64,000 nt of DNA from Natronococcus sp. A-GB1. GTDB lineage: Archaea; Halobacteriota; Halobacteria; Halobacteriales; Natrialbaceae. This document shows, piece after piece, positions 35,196-43,877 of this stretch. The notes under the pieces are model-generated. The model saw only the letters and a list, made by a program, of their open reading frames with translations. It was not told where the DNA came from and made no database searches. Every line of letters begins with the position of its first letter. The stretch's first letter is position 1. The position numbers and the translations under genes were made by a program. The DNA is taken from NCBI RefSeq assembly GCF_029688845.1, contig NZ_JARUKW010000008.1, positions 124,001 to 188,000 on the forward strand. Direction: 5' to 3'.

Positions 35196-35402
35196 ATGGA
35201 ACCGCTCGTCTTCCCCATCGTCGCCGCACTCGTCCTGCTGCAGATTCCTATCTCTATATTCGTTCATTTTGATGCGAAACGGAGAAGTTTAAAGAATCCG
35301 GACACCTACGAGTTCGGCGTTCTCGTACCGCTCTGTGGGCTGGTGGTTACGGTAGTTTACCTGTACAACCGACGGCGGCGGTCCGGGAAGGCCCTCGGTT
35401 GA
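35196..35402 (+). CDS. small two-span membrane protein
   Basis: This 68-residue protein has two hydrophobic segments (about residues 4-24 and 40-58) separated by a basic loop FDAKRRSLKNPDTYEFGVL, and a basic tail YNRRRRSGKALG. Positive charges place both ends and the loop for a defined topology. It resembles small conserved haloarchaeal membrane proteins of unknown role. It is followed by the lipoprotein gene at 35555. Confidence 0.7.
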   Translation: MEPLVFPIVAALVLLQIPISIFVHFDAKRRSLKNPDTYEFGVLVPLCGLVVTVVYLYNRRRRSGKALG

Positions 35403-35554
35403 GGCATCTCGGCCTGGTGGGGGCGACAAACGACGATTTTCGTGCGGCAGCGGGTTTTCTGCGGATTCGATGCAATATAAAACGTTATGCACTCGAGAAC
35501 CCTCTCTGTAGCAGAGATGTACTGGCACGAGATCGGGGATCGACGGGGGACGGT

Positions 35555-36514
35555 ATGGAGCTGAAGCGTCGCGAGTTCGCCGTCATCACGGGCGTCTCGC
35601 TGTCGGGGGTGCTGGCGGGCTGTGCCGACACCGAGGAGGAAGAGGGGGGAGACGACTCCGGGTCGGAGACCGACGAGGCCGACGACTCGGCGGCCGACGG
35701 AGCCGAGGACGGGGAGAGCGACGATTCGGAGGCCGACGAGACCGAAAGCGACGACGCCAGGAACGAGAACGGGGATGACGGCTCCGGAGACGACATCGCC
35801 AACGAGGACGCAAACGAGAACGAGGAGCCGGCCGACAGCGAGTCGGGAGAGGCAAACGAGTCCGACGAGGACGACGGCGACGACGAGGAGGTCTACGAGG
35901 ACGAGGCGATCGACGGGGAGGTCGTGCTGTCGGAGGCGGCCGAGCGCCACCTCGAGGTCGAGCGACACACCTTCACCTGGGGTGACGAGCCGCCCAGCGA
36001 GCTGTGTCAGGTGCACATGATGCTCGCGAACGCGAGCGGAGCGGAGCTCGCCGTCAGCATGACCGCTCGCGTGTACGACGCCGACGGGAACGAGCTCTCC
36101 TCGACCACGAAGGCCGCTACCGAGGGGCCGGAGCCGGGCGCCGACGACGCCGTTTACTCGTTCGAACTGAACAACTGCGCGGAGACCGCGGCGTACGAAC
36201 TCGAGGTCACGGACGTCGAGGCGGCCGGGGAAACCGAGGAGGTCGAGGAGGCGCCGGACCGACACCTGCTGCGCGTCCTCGTTCAGGACGGCGTCGGCGA
36301 GCCGATCGATGACGCGACCGTCAGCGTCGAGGAACAGGGACTCGGCGGCTGGGGTGACACTCAAGCGGTCGACGACCACGGCCGGACGGAGTTCGAGTTC
36401 CAGGCGGGCGAGTACCTGGTGATCGTCGAGGCGGAGGGGTACCCGACGCTCGAGGAGTCGCTCGAGCTCACCGGAAACGTGGAGTACACGGCAACCCTTC
36501 GGGGGAGCGACTGA
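35555..36514 (+). CDS. acidic lipoprotein with C-terminal carboxypeptidase-regulatory-like domain
   Basis: This 319-residue protein has a twin-arginine-like start (MELKRREFAVITGVSLSGVL) followed by the lipobox LAGC, so it should be lipid-anchored outside the cell. A very acidic linker (about residues 27-115, mostly Asp, Glu, Ser) leads to a beta-sandwich region and a last domain around VLVQDGVGEPIDDATVSVEE, like the carboxypeptidase regulatory/PEGA domains. It probably binds something on the cell surface. ATG 35555 begins the signal; the longer frame is rejected. Confidence 0.75.
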   Translation: MELKRREFAVITGVSLSGVLAGCADTEEEEGGDDSGSETDEADDSAADGAEDGESDDSEADETESDDARNENGDDGSGDDIANEDANENEEPADSESGEANESDEDDGDDEEVYEDEAIDGEVVLSEAAERHLEVERHTFTWGDEPPSELCQVHMMLANASGAELAVSMTARVYDADGNELSSTTKAATEGPEPGADDAVYSFELNNCAETAAYELEVTDVEAAGETEEVEEAPDRHLLRVLVQDGVGEPIDDATVSVEEQGLGGWGDTQAVDDHGRTEFEFQAGEYLVIVEAEGYPTLEESLELTGNVEYTATLRGSD

Positions 36515-36605
36515 GACCCGCGGCGGTTCGGCGTTGGGAGCGAATCGTTGCAGTGTCGGAACGCTCGAGCAAGGTTTTTTCTCGTCACAGGGGATACTAT
36601 GCTAT

Positions 36606-36788
36606 ATGCCAACAGCCCTCAACCGGCTTCGACGGCGGTACGAGACGACCGACAAGAAGTGTCCGGCGTGTGGCTACGTCGATACGGAGCGAAACTGGGA
36701 GAGCCGAACCGACGGGAAGCGAGTCGTGTACCGCCACGTCTGTCCGAGCTGCGATGCGAGCCGCGAGCACACCTTCCGGCTAACCTGA
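36606..36788 (+). CDS. 60-residue zinc-finger protein (HVO_0649-like)
   Basis: ATG 36606 opens MPTALNRLRRRYETTDKKCP. Two Cys pairs, CPAC and CPSC, are separated by a basic-aromatic stretch (NWESRTDGKRVVYRHV) and the protein ends REHTFRLT. The pattern matches a conserved haloarchaeal zinc micro-protein family that I know as HVO_0649-like; the name is from memory and should be checked. Its basic residues would allow nucleic-acid binding. Confidence 0.75.
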   Translation: MPTALNRLRRRYETTDKKCPACGYVDTERNWESRTDGKRVVYRHVCPSCDASREHTFRLT

Positions 36789-36986
36789 TCGGAGACTCCG
36801 AACGGGAGGACTACCGCGATTCAGGCGCCGAGTATCCACGACAACGATTTAGAGCCCTTCGTAGAACTCCGGGCCACGGCTCGCCCGTCCTCGCCCGGCG
36901 ATCCGTCCTCCCGTCGCTCCGACCCAACCGAACCGACCGCCGCGGATCCCCTCCGATCGGGGCCGACATCTCGACACCACCTCGCC

Positions 36987-37604
36987 GTGACCGCAGAACT
37001 CGGTCTCTCCGGGGCGATCGCGGGCTGTGTCTCCCTCAGTTCGGTGGAGGTCGCGGCCCACTCCGATCGGCTGGTTCCGTTCTGTTCGATCGATCCGCGA
37101 ACGCTGGTCTACGGCGACGAGATCGTCGCGGAGGTCCTCGAGGGGTACCTCGAACGGGGCGCCCGCGGCTTCGGCGAGCTGAAAGTCGGAATGGCGATCG
37201 ACGACGAACGCCTCGAGGGCGTGCTCGCCTCGTATCCGGAGGTCGACTTCGTCGCACACGCCCACGGCTGGTGGCCACACATGGCCGCGGACGTAGAGTC
37301 GGGGGATCTCGGCGGACTCCCCGAGGGGTCGGTCGACGCCCGCGGGCGCGTCTGGGACCTGGTCGCGGAGTACGATAACGTCTACGGCGATCTCTCGACA
37401 CGCGCGGGCTGGAACGCGCTGACGCGAGATCTCGGGGTTGGGCAGACCTTTCTCGGGACCCACCACGAGCAGCTCGTGTTCGGGACCGACTACCACTATC
37501 CCGGCCAGGAGGTCCCCCAGTTCGAGCTATTCGAGCGCTTCGACCTCGAACGCGAGGCGTGGCCGGATCCTCCGGACGGACCGACGACGTTCTTCGACGG
37601 TTAA
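36987..37604 (+). CDS. amidohydrolase-family protein, N-terminally truncated
   Basis: The 205-residue product matches the middle and end of small TIM-barrel amidohydrolases (ACMSD-like). It has strand DRLVPFCSIDPR, the strand-four Lys region GFGELKVGM, His pair VDFVAHAHGWWPHM, and the late metal-binding Asp in LVFGTDYHYP. The usual first-strand HxH metal motif is missing: the 200 bp upstream contain no frame that supplies it. Either this is a decaying gene or the start lies in unrecognised sequence. The start codon used is GTG at 36987. Activity is doubtful. Confidence 0.6.
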   Translation: MTAELGLSGAIAGCVSLSSVEVAAHSDRLVPFCSIDPRTLVYGDEIVAEVLEGYLERGARGFGELKVGMAIDDERLEGVLASYPEVDFVAHAHGWWPHMAADVESGDLGGLPEGSVDARGRVWDLVAEYDNVYGDLSTRAGWNALTRDLGVGQTFLGTHHEQLVFGTDYHYPGQEVPQFELFERFDLEREAWPDPPDGPTTFFDG

Positions 37605-37669
37605 TAATACACTGGCACGAAGTTATTATTACAGAAAACAGCTAAGTAACCGCCCGCGAACTCTCGAGT

Positions 37670-38626
37670 ATGAACGCCGTTGGAGTCGTCGATGTCGGCA
37701 GCACGAACGTCCGTTACGCCGCGGCGACGCCGGCCGGCGAGTTCCTGACGGCCGTGGAGTCCGAGCCGACACGGCCCTACGAGTTGTGCACACAGCTTGG
37801 ACGAGTAGTCGAGACGCTGACAGCGGCAGCTTCTCTCGACGCGGTTTCGATCGTCGTTCCGGGACTGGTCGACGCCGATGGGGGCAGCGTTCGGCGGTTC
37901 GACACCGCCGACGGCGACGTGATCGAGCGCACCGAGATCGCATCGCCGCTTCGGGACCGCTGTGGGCTCCCGGTGTTCCTCGAGAACGACTGCACCGCGT
38001 CGGCGCTGGGGGAGTGGCGGTTCGGAGCGCGCGAGGACCAGACATGCGTGATTCAGCTCACCGTCGGCACGGGGATCGGCGGCGGCGTCGTCGAACGCGG
38101 TCGGCTGCTCCGGGGCGAGACCGGCGGTGCGGGCGAGTTCGGGCTCATCCCGGTCGCTCCCGACAGCATTCTCGAGAGCGCCGGCGTCACCGGCGCCTGG
38201 GAGGCGTTCTGCTCGGGTCGGGGGATCCCGTCGTACGTTCGCCACCGGTATCGCGTCGACGAGGTATGGGACGAAAACGCAGCCGGCGAGTTCCGCGAGA
38301 CGCTCGCGGCCGGCGAGGAGTTCGCCGCGCCGGCCGTCTTCGACGCGGCCGCCGCGGGCGATCCGTTCGCCCAGACCTGTCTGGACCGGATCAACCGGTA
38401 CAACGCCGTTGGGCTCGCCGCGCTGTGTAACGCGTACGAGCCCGGCCTCGTAACGGTCGGGGGCAGCGTCGCGCTCAACAACGCCGACCGGTTCCTCGAG
38501 GGGGTCGATCGCTACCTCGAGGAGTATCTGTTCGTCGACCGACCGACGATCCGGGAGAGTCCGCTGGGCGAGGCACTCGGACTGTACGGGGCGTTGAGTG
38601 TCGCACTCGATCGGGCGGCGCGGTAG
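37670..38626 (+). CDS. ROK-family sugar kinase-like protein
   Basis: This 318-residue protein has the actin-like ATPase fold of ROK kinases: a phosphate-1 loop VGVVDVGSTNVRYAAAT, VPGLVDADGG, ENDCTASALGEW carrying the catalytic Asp, and VTVGTGIGGGVV for adenosine binding. The zinc-binding CxCGxxGCxE motif that marks most ROK enzymes is not present; the region reads GAGEFGLIPVAP then WEAFCSGRG. It could phosphorylate glucose or another hexose, or have a regulatory role. It begins 66 bp after the truncated amidohydrolase. Confidence 0.85.
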   Translation: MNAVGVVDVGSTNVRYAAATPAGEFLTAVESEPTRPYELCTQLGRVVETLTAAASLDAVSIVVPGLVDADGGSVRRFDTADGDVIERTEIASPLRDRCGLPVFLENDCTASALGEWRFGAREDQTCVIQLTVGTGIGGGVVERGRLLRGETGGAGEFGLIPVAPDSILESAGVTGAWEAFCSGRGIPSYVRHRYRVDEVWDENAAGEFRETLAAGEEFAAPAVFDAAAAGDPFAQTCLDRINRYNAVGLAALCNAYEPGLVTVGGSVALNNADRFLEGVDRYLEEYLFVDRPTIRESPLGEALGLYGALSVALDRAAR

Positions 38627-38645
38627 CCACACCGTGGGGTGGGTC

Positions 38646-38798
38646 TCAGCGAAACCAGTCGGTGTACGCGTCGCAGTCGTCGCACTCGACCCGAGTCGCC
38701 CACTCCTCGCTTCGGTCGTGGTCGTCCGGAGACACTCGCGTGATGCGGACGTTCAGCGATCGACACTCCGGACACTGCGACGGGATCTGCTGGCTCAT
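38646..38798 (-). CDS. 50-residue zinc-ribbon mini-protein, paralogue B
   Basis: The minus-strand frame opens MSQQIPSQCPECRSLNVRIT and ends CDDCDAYTDWFR. The CxxC pairs sit at residues 9-12 and 39-42, exactly as in the paralogue at 29884-30036. The middle (RVSPDDHDRSEEWATRVE) is also shared in pattern. ATG 38798 gives the same start as the paralogue; a longer frame exists but is not supported. It is convergent with the ROK gene, with stops 19 bp apart. Confidence 0.78.
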   Translation of the reverse strand: MSQQIPSQCPECRSLNVRITRVSPDDHDRSEEWATRVECDDCDAYTDWFR

Positions 38799-38988
38799 TC
38801 CGACCGCTCGTACGACGCCATGTTTGGTAACTGTTACCATGAAACACTTCCTCGTGTCGTAGCTCTCACTCGAGCCGACGTCGGCCCGGTCATCTCCCGT
38901 TTCCCACCAGTCACGGCGGCAGATAGTCGCCACGACAGTGAGGAGAGCTTATGCCACTAGCTACCGAATGACTAGGGGGTGGTCAACG

Positions 38989-39102
38989 ATGCATCATGCC
39001 CCAGTTCACGAGGTGGACGAGGACCTCGAGTGCCCCAACTGTCGCCGGGAGATCCCCACGCGATCGATGGTGTGTCCGTACTGCGAGATCTCGTTGCACT
39101 GA
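38989..39102 (+). CDS. 37-residue zinc-ribbon micro-protein
   Basis: The frame reads MHHAPVHEVDEDLECPNCRR and then EIPTRSMVCPYCEISLH. Two CxxC pairs, twelve residues apart, make a minimal zinc ribbon. An alternative ATG at 38968 would add seven residues. The protein is very short, but the paired Cys, the clean stop and resemblance to other haloarchaeal micro-proteins support it. Confidence 0.6.
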   Translation: MHHAPVHEVDEDLECPNCRREIPTRSMVCPYCEISLH

Positions 39103-39454
39103 CCGCCTTTTTTGCTGTGGATCGGCGATCGGTCGCTGTGAGCGAGTCCGGCGCTCGCGTGGTGAGGACCCATCCGATCGACTCGAACGGGCCCGGTGTA
39201 GGCACCGCCTCACCTCGAGCGGGCTCGGCTAACAGAGTATTTACCAGATTCGTTCGCGGTAGTCAGGTGTTACCACGTCAGCGACGGTGGGTGTCCCGGT
39301 GGCTAGCCGCCCATTATCCTTCCGGAGAGTGAGTTGTGAACCTGAACAATTCGATCAAAATATACTCCGCTCGTTCTCATATCTATCTAATTCGCCCCAA
39401 TACACTGTTACTTCGACAGAAAGCACTAAGTTCTCCTGTTCTCTCGTCAGGTGT

Positions 39455-39751
39455 ATGGCACGCGACGCTGCGATCCTGAACGAAGACGCCCCGAACGGTG
39501 CCCCTGCCCTCCCCAACTGCGTAACGATCGTCGGACACGGCGCTCCCGCAAGCTTCGAGATCACAGTCAACGGAGCGATCGAGGCCGCCGACGGCGCCGG
39601 AACGGCCGTCGTCTCGGAACACGCCGCCGAAGGCGCGATCGAGGCCGGCACCACCCGGTTCCGGTTCTCTGGCGACATGGCCAACGCACACGTCCTCGAT
39701 CGAACCGGGTCCCAGTCGCCGACGATCCACGTCGAGTACGGAGCCCACTGA
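39455..39751 (+). CDS. hypothetical haloarchaeal protein upstream of HalOD1 gene
   Basis: This 98-residue protein is Ala/Gly-rich with a beta-strand pattern (NCVTIVGHGAPASFEITVNG, GTTRFRFSGDMANAHVLD, PTIHVEYGAH). I recognise no domain. Its TGA is directly followed by the ATG of the HalOD1-domain gene, so the two are certainly co-transcribed and probably act together. An AT-rich promoter patch (about 39350-39405) precedes it. The ATG at 39455 is preferred to a longer frame. Confidence 0.7.
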   Translation: MARDAAILNEDAPNGAPALPNCVTIVGHGAPASFEITVNGAIEAADGAGTAVVSEHAAEGAIEAGTTRFRFSGDMANAHVLDRTGSQSPTIHVEYGAH

Positions 39752-40054
39752 ATGGCTGCCAGCGACAGCGATCCCGACGCGACCGGAGCGCCCAGCATCG
39801 AACGCGAGTACGGCCCCGACACCGCGCCGACCGTCGCCGTCCTCGAGGCGATCGCCGCCCTCGAGGGGGCCGACGCGACCGCACTCGGCGACGAGTTCGG
39901 GCTCGTCCTCTACGACCACCTCGATCCGCAGGCGCTCGACGCGCTGTTTGCAAGCGAGTCCGCAGCCGCGAGCGTAACGGTCGCGTTCGAGGCTGACGCG
40001 ACCTACACCGCGACGGTCACGCCCGATCGCGTGACGGTTACGCGCGACTCGTAG
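39752..40054 (+). CDS. HalOD1-domain (halobacterial output domain) protein
   Basis: This 100-residue protein consists of one HalOD1 domain: TVAVLEAIAALEGADATALG, VLYDHLDPQALDALFAS, then two closing strands (ASVTVAFEADATYTATVTPD). HalOD1 units usually sit as output modules in haloarchaeal signalling; stand-alone copies are also common. It directly abuts the preceding gene, so the two form a small operon. Confidence 0.82.
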   Translation: MAASDSDPDATGAPSIEREYGPDTAPTVAVLEAIAALEGADATALGDEFGLVLYDHLDPQALDALFASESAAASVTVAFEADATYTATVTPDRVTVTRDS

Positions 40055-40370
40055 ACACGCGTCCCGACGGCGACGCGTTCGACAGCCGTTGAACGACTCG
40101 CGCACGCCTCATCGTGCGCTCGACCGAGCTTTTCTGCGGAGCGATCTCGTGGCTCGAGCCGTCGCTCCTCGTCGCCGTTTTTGATAGCGCCCGCGGTGTT
40201 TCGGTTCGCCCGACAGCGACGGGCAGGTCCGTCGAGCGTTCGAGGAACCGGCCCGTCCGTCACGCCAGTCAGCGGTGAACGCCGGCAGTTCTGTTTCGTC
40301 CAGAGTTATTTCATATAACTCCGATTGGCTAATTTTATATAGCAAGCGTATTGTTGTTACAGAAGAGAAA
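40055..40370. promoter_or_regulatory. intergenic region with promoter of the M14-like gene
   Basis: Most of the 316 bp is GC-rich with no supported gene. The last 60 bases turn AT-rich and include ttttatata at about 40333-40341, some 30 bases before the ATG at 40371, consistent with a TATA box and an almost leaderless transcript. Confidence 0.45.
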
Positions 40371-41219
40371 ATGGCAGATGGAAATCCATCCGCTCGGTCG
40401 GCGTCACCACGAGGTACAGTCACGCGACGGTCCCTGCTGCTCGGGGTAGCGGCGGCGACGGTAGGCGGCGGCCTCGTCGGCACGCGGTCGGGACGCGCTG
40501 CCGAATCAGCGGCGATCGCCGAGGAGACGCGAACGCTGCGTTCGGGAACGAAGTACGAAACGCCGGCGTACGTCCGCGATGCGCCGGACGACGGCGAAAC
40601 CGTGGTCGTCCTCGGCGGCGTCCACGGCAGCGAGATCGCCGGCGTCGACGCCGCCCACAGCGTTCGTGAGTGGACGTTCGACCGCGGCACGCTCGTCGTG
40701 ATTCCGGAAGCCAACGCCCCCGCGGTCAGAGACAAAACCTACAGCGGCCCCGACGGCGACCTCAACCAGCAGTTCCCGTCGGGTCGCTCGCCGACGACGC
40801 CGATCGCCGAGGCGATCTGGTCGTTCATCACCGAGATGGAGCCGGCGGCCGTGATCGACATGCACAGCTCGATGGGGATCTGGGGCTCCTCGCGCGGCCC
40901 CAGCGGGTTCGGCCAGGCGATCTTCCCCACCGAGGCCGGCAACGCCCGGCGGGTCGCCGCCCGCGCGAACGACTCGCTCAACGAGCGCGAGATTCGGCCC
41001 TCGAGCCGGTACGACGGCGCCTACGAGTTTACCCGCGGGAACACGCTCGACGGCTCCCACCCGCGACTGATCCACAAGGTCTCGGCCGACCTCGGGGCGG
41101 CGGGCTACCTGACGGAGGTCACGCGCCACGACACCGCCCTCGAGACGCGAACCGAGTGGTCCGAGGCGGTCGCCGCGACGCTGCTCGCACACCACGGGAT
41201 CGACGTCGTACGCGAGTGA
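40371..41219 (+). CDS. Tat-exported succinylglutamate desuccinylase/aspartoacylase-like M14 hydrolase
   Basis: This 282-residue exported protein has a Tat signal (TRRSLLLGVAAATVGGGLVG). The catalytic domain keeps the M14-type zinc site: GGVHGSEIAG supplies His and Glu, and VIDMHSSMG the third His. DLNQQFP stands where the family has an N-R pair, so the substrate-binding Arg appears replaced by Gln. It would cleave an amide or peptide outside the cell. It is one of three M14-type genes in the window, the others being 31353 (broken) and 58110. Confidence 0.8.
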   Translation: MADGNPSARSASPRGTVTRRSLLLGVAAATVGGGLVGTRSGRAAESAAIAEETRTLRSGTKYETPAYVRDAPDDGETVVVLGGVHGSEIAGVDAAHSVREWTFDRGTLVVIPEANAPAVRDKTYSGPDGDLNQQFPSGRSPTTPIAEAIWSFITEMEPAAVIDMHSSMGIWGSSRGPSGFGQAIFPTEAGNARRVAARANDSLNEREIRPSSRYDGAYEFTRGNTLDGSHPRLIHKVSADLGAAGYLTEVTRHDTALETRTEWSEAVAATLLAHHGIDVVRE

Positions 41220-41497
41220 GTGCGAGCCGCGGTTTGCTTGCGGGTTCACGGCGACCCAACCTGCTTTGGAGGAATCGTTTTTATCGTGTCGGCGGTAGAG
41301 TGTGCTGGCGGAATACCGCCTCCCCACCCCTACCCGGGTCGTCGCCGCGCTGCCGGCCACCCCACTCGGCACCGCGGCGCGACCACCACCCCACCCTTTC
41401 AGAACGTTGCGCTCGTAGCGGCGGCGTTTTTGAGTGACTCACGAACGGTTTTCTCTCACCCCCGAGGCCGGCGTGGCGCTCTTGTGGCCGACGATCC

Positions 41498-41674
41498 CTA
41501 GCGTAGCGGCTCGTCCACGTTGTCCCACTCGCGTTTGAGCCGGCGGAGTTCGGCGATTTCGCCGGCGTACCCCGGCAGGATCACGCCCCGCTCGCACCAC
41601 AGCTTCCAGGCCAGCAGGAGCTCCGGATCGTCCGCGGCCGCCAGCCGATCGGCCAGATCTCGGTCCGGGGTCAT
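41498..41674 (-). CDS. 58-residue hypothetical protein
   Basis: The frame opens MTPDRDLADRLAAADDPELL and ends LRRLKREWDNVDEPLR. It is a helical, highly charged protein without Cys or membrane segments. A GTG two codons upstream is an alternative start. I do not recognise a family; coding character and the clean ATG support a real gene. Confidence 0.6.
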   Translation of the reverse strand: MTPDRDLADRLAAADDPELLLAWKLWCERGVILPGYAGEIAELRRLKREWDNVDEPLR

Positions 41675-41886
41675 TGGCACGTCTAGGAACGCCCCGAACT
41701 AGTGTCCTTCGCCGTTTCAGGGCTCGAGACTGTCCGTTGCGGGTTGCTTTTGTCGGTCACTCGGTGGGCTCGAGGACCGCCATCGACACGTTCGGGTCGG
41801 CCGTGGGACGAACCCGTCGTCGACTGTTATCGGATGACAGCGCCTTCGGCCACAATTACTATTCGAACTGCAGACAGTCAGATAAT

Positions 41887-42021
41887 ATGAGGGAACGACT
41901 TCGATGGGTGTTCCTGCTGATCGGGGTCGGCTACGGGCTGGTGGCGTTCGTCCTCGTTCGCGAGGTCGTTCGGGCGGTCGTCGATCCCCCCGTTTTCGTC
42001 CCGCAACTCTGGTTTATATGA
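41887..42021 (+). pseudogene. 5-prime part of small membrane-protein gene split by an IS1341-type element
   Basis: The 44-codon frame starts MRERLRWVFLLIGVGYGLVA with one membrane helix and ends in the sequence that abuts the transposon's left end (QLWF followed by element-derived codons and a stop). A second in-frame-looking hydrophobic segment resumes just beyond the element at 43392 and ends with a normal stop at 43499. Joined, they give a two-helix protein of about 78 residues, the likely original gene. Confidence 0.65.
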
Positions 42022-42025
42022 AATA

Positions 42026-42078
<53 letters not shown>

Positions 42079-42141
42079 GACCACGCTACAGTGGCAGGCC
42101 GACTCCCCAGCGTTTAAGAATGTCAGCTCCACATATGAGAT

Positions 42142-43391
<1,250 letters not shown>

Positions 43392-43499
43392 CTCAAGGGC
43401 ATCGTCGTCAACCTCCTCGGACTGCTGCTCGTCCTGTTGCTCATCGGTGGGACAAACCGACTGCTCATCAAGCGCCTCGACCTCCACAAGATGGGGTAG
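43392..43499 (+). pseudogene. 3-prime part of the split small membrane-protein gene
   Basis: Immediately after the element an open frame reads LKGIVVNLLGLLLVLLLIGG then TNRLLIKRLDLHKMG and a stop at 43497-43499. It has no start codon of its own. Strong hydrophobicity and a basic tail make it the natural second membrane helix for the fragment at 41887-42021. Confidence 0.62.
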
Positions 43500-43877
43500 C
43501 GGTCGAAGCAGCCGCTCCTCACACGGCGCGCTCGGCGATCGGGACCGTCTCGAGTCGGGCCCGAAACCGCCGACGAACGTTCGACCCGGCGCGTGGTCTG
43601 TCGATTGTGCGGATCGGCAGAACTCGCCCGCAAGCCGCCCACTTATGCAACTGTGCGCTAGTATCCGGGTGTCCGAGCGACCGAATGGTCGCTTTGGACC
43701 ACCACCACCACCTACCGTGACGGAGGGCGATTCGCCCTCTTTCGGGTAGACCAGTTTGGATCTCGACGGACGAGCCGTGCGGTCGGACGATTCCTGCACG
43801 GATGGTTCGATACTCGGGTCGCGGAGCGATCGCCTCGAGTTCGGTTCGGCTCCCTTTGTCCGTGCTCCGGCGACCGA
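43500..43877. other. intergenic region
   Basis: No supported gene. A hairpin (agggcgattcgccct, 43724-43738) followed by ttt could act as a terminator. A 25-codon Pro-rich frame ending at 43749 is not accepted. Confidence 0.35.

Noticed and set aside
36790-36986. Upstream extension of the truncated amidohydrolase
   Set aside because: The frame is open but reads as Ser/Pro/Arg-rich sequence without the HxH metal motif, so it does not look like the missing N-terminus.
43660-43749. 25-codon Pro-rich frame (GPPPPPTVTEGDSP) before the amidase
   Set aside because: It is too short, low-complexity, and sits over a terminator-like hairpin.
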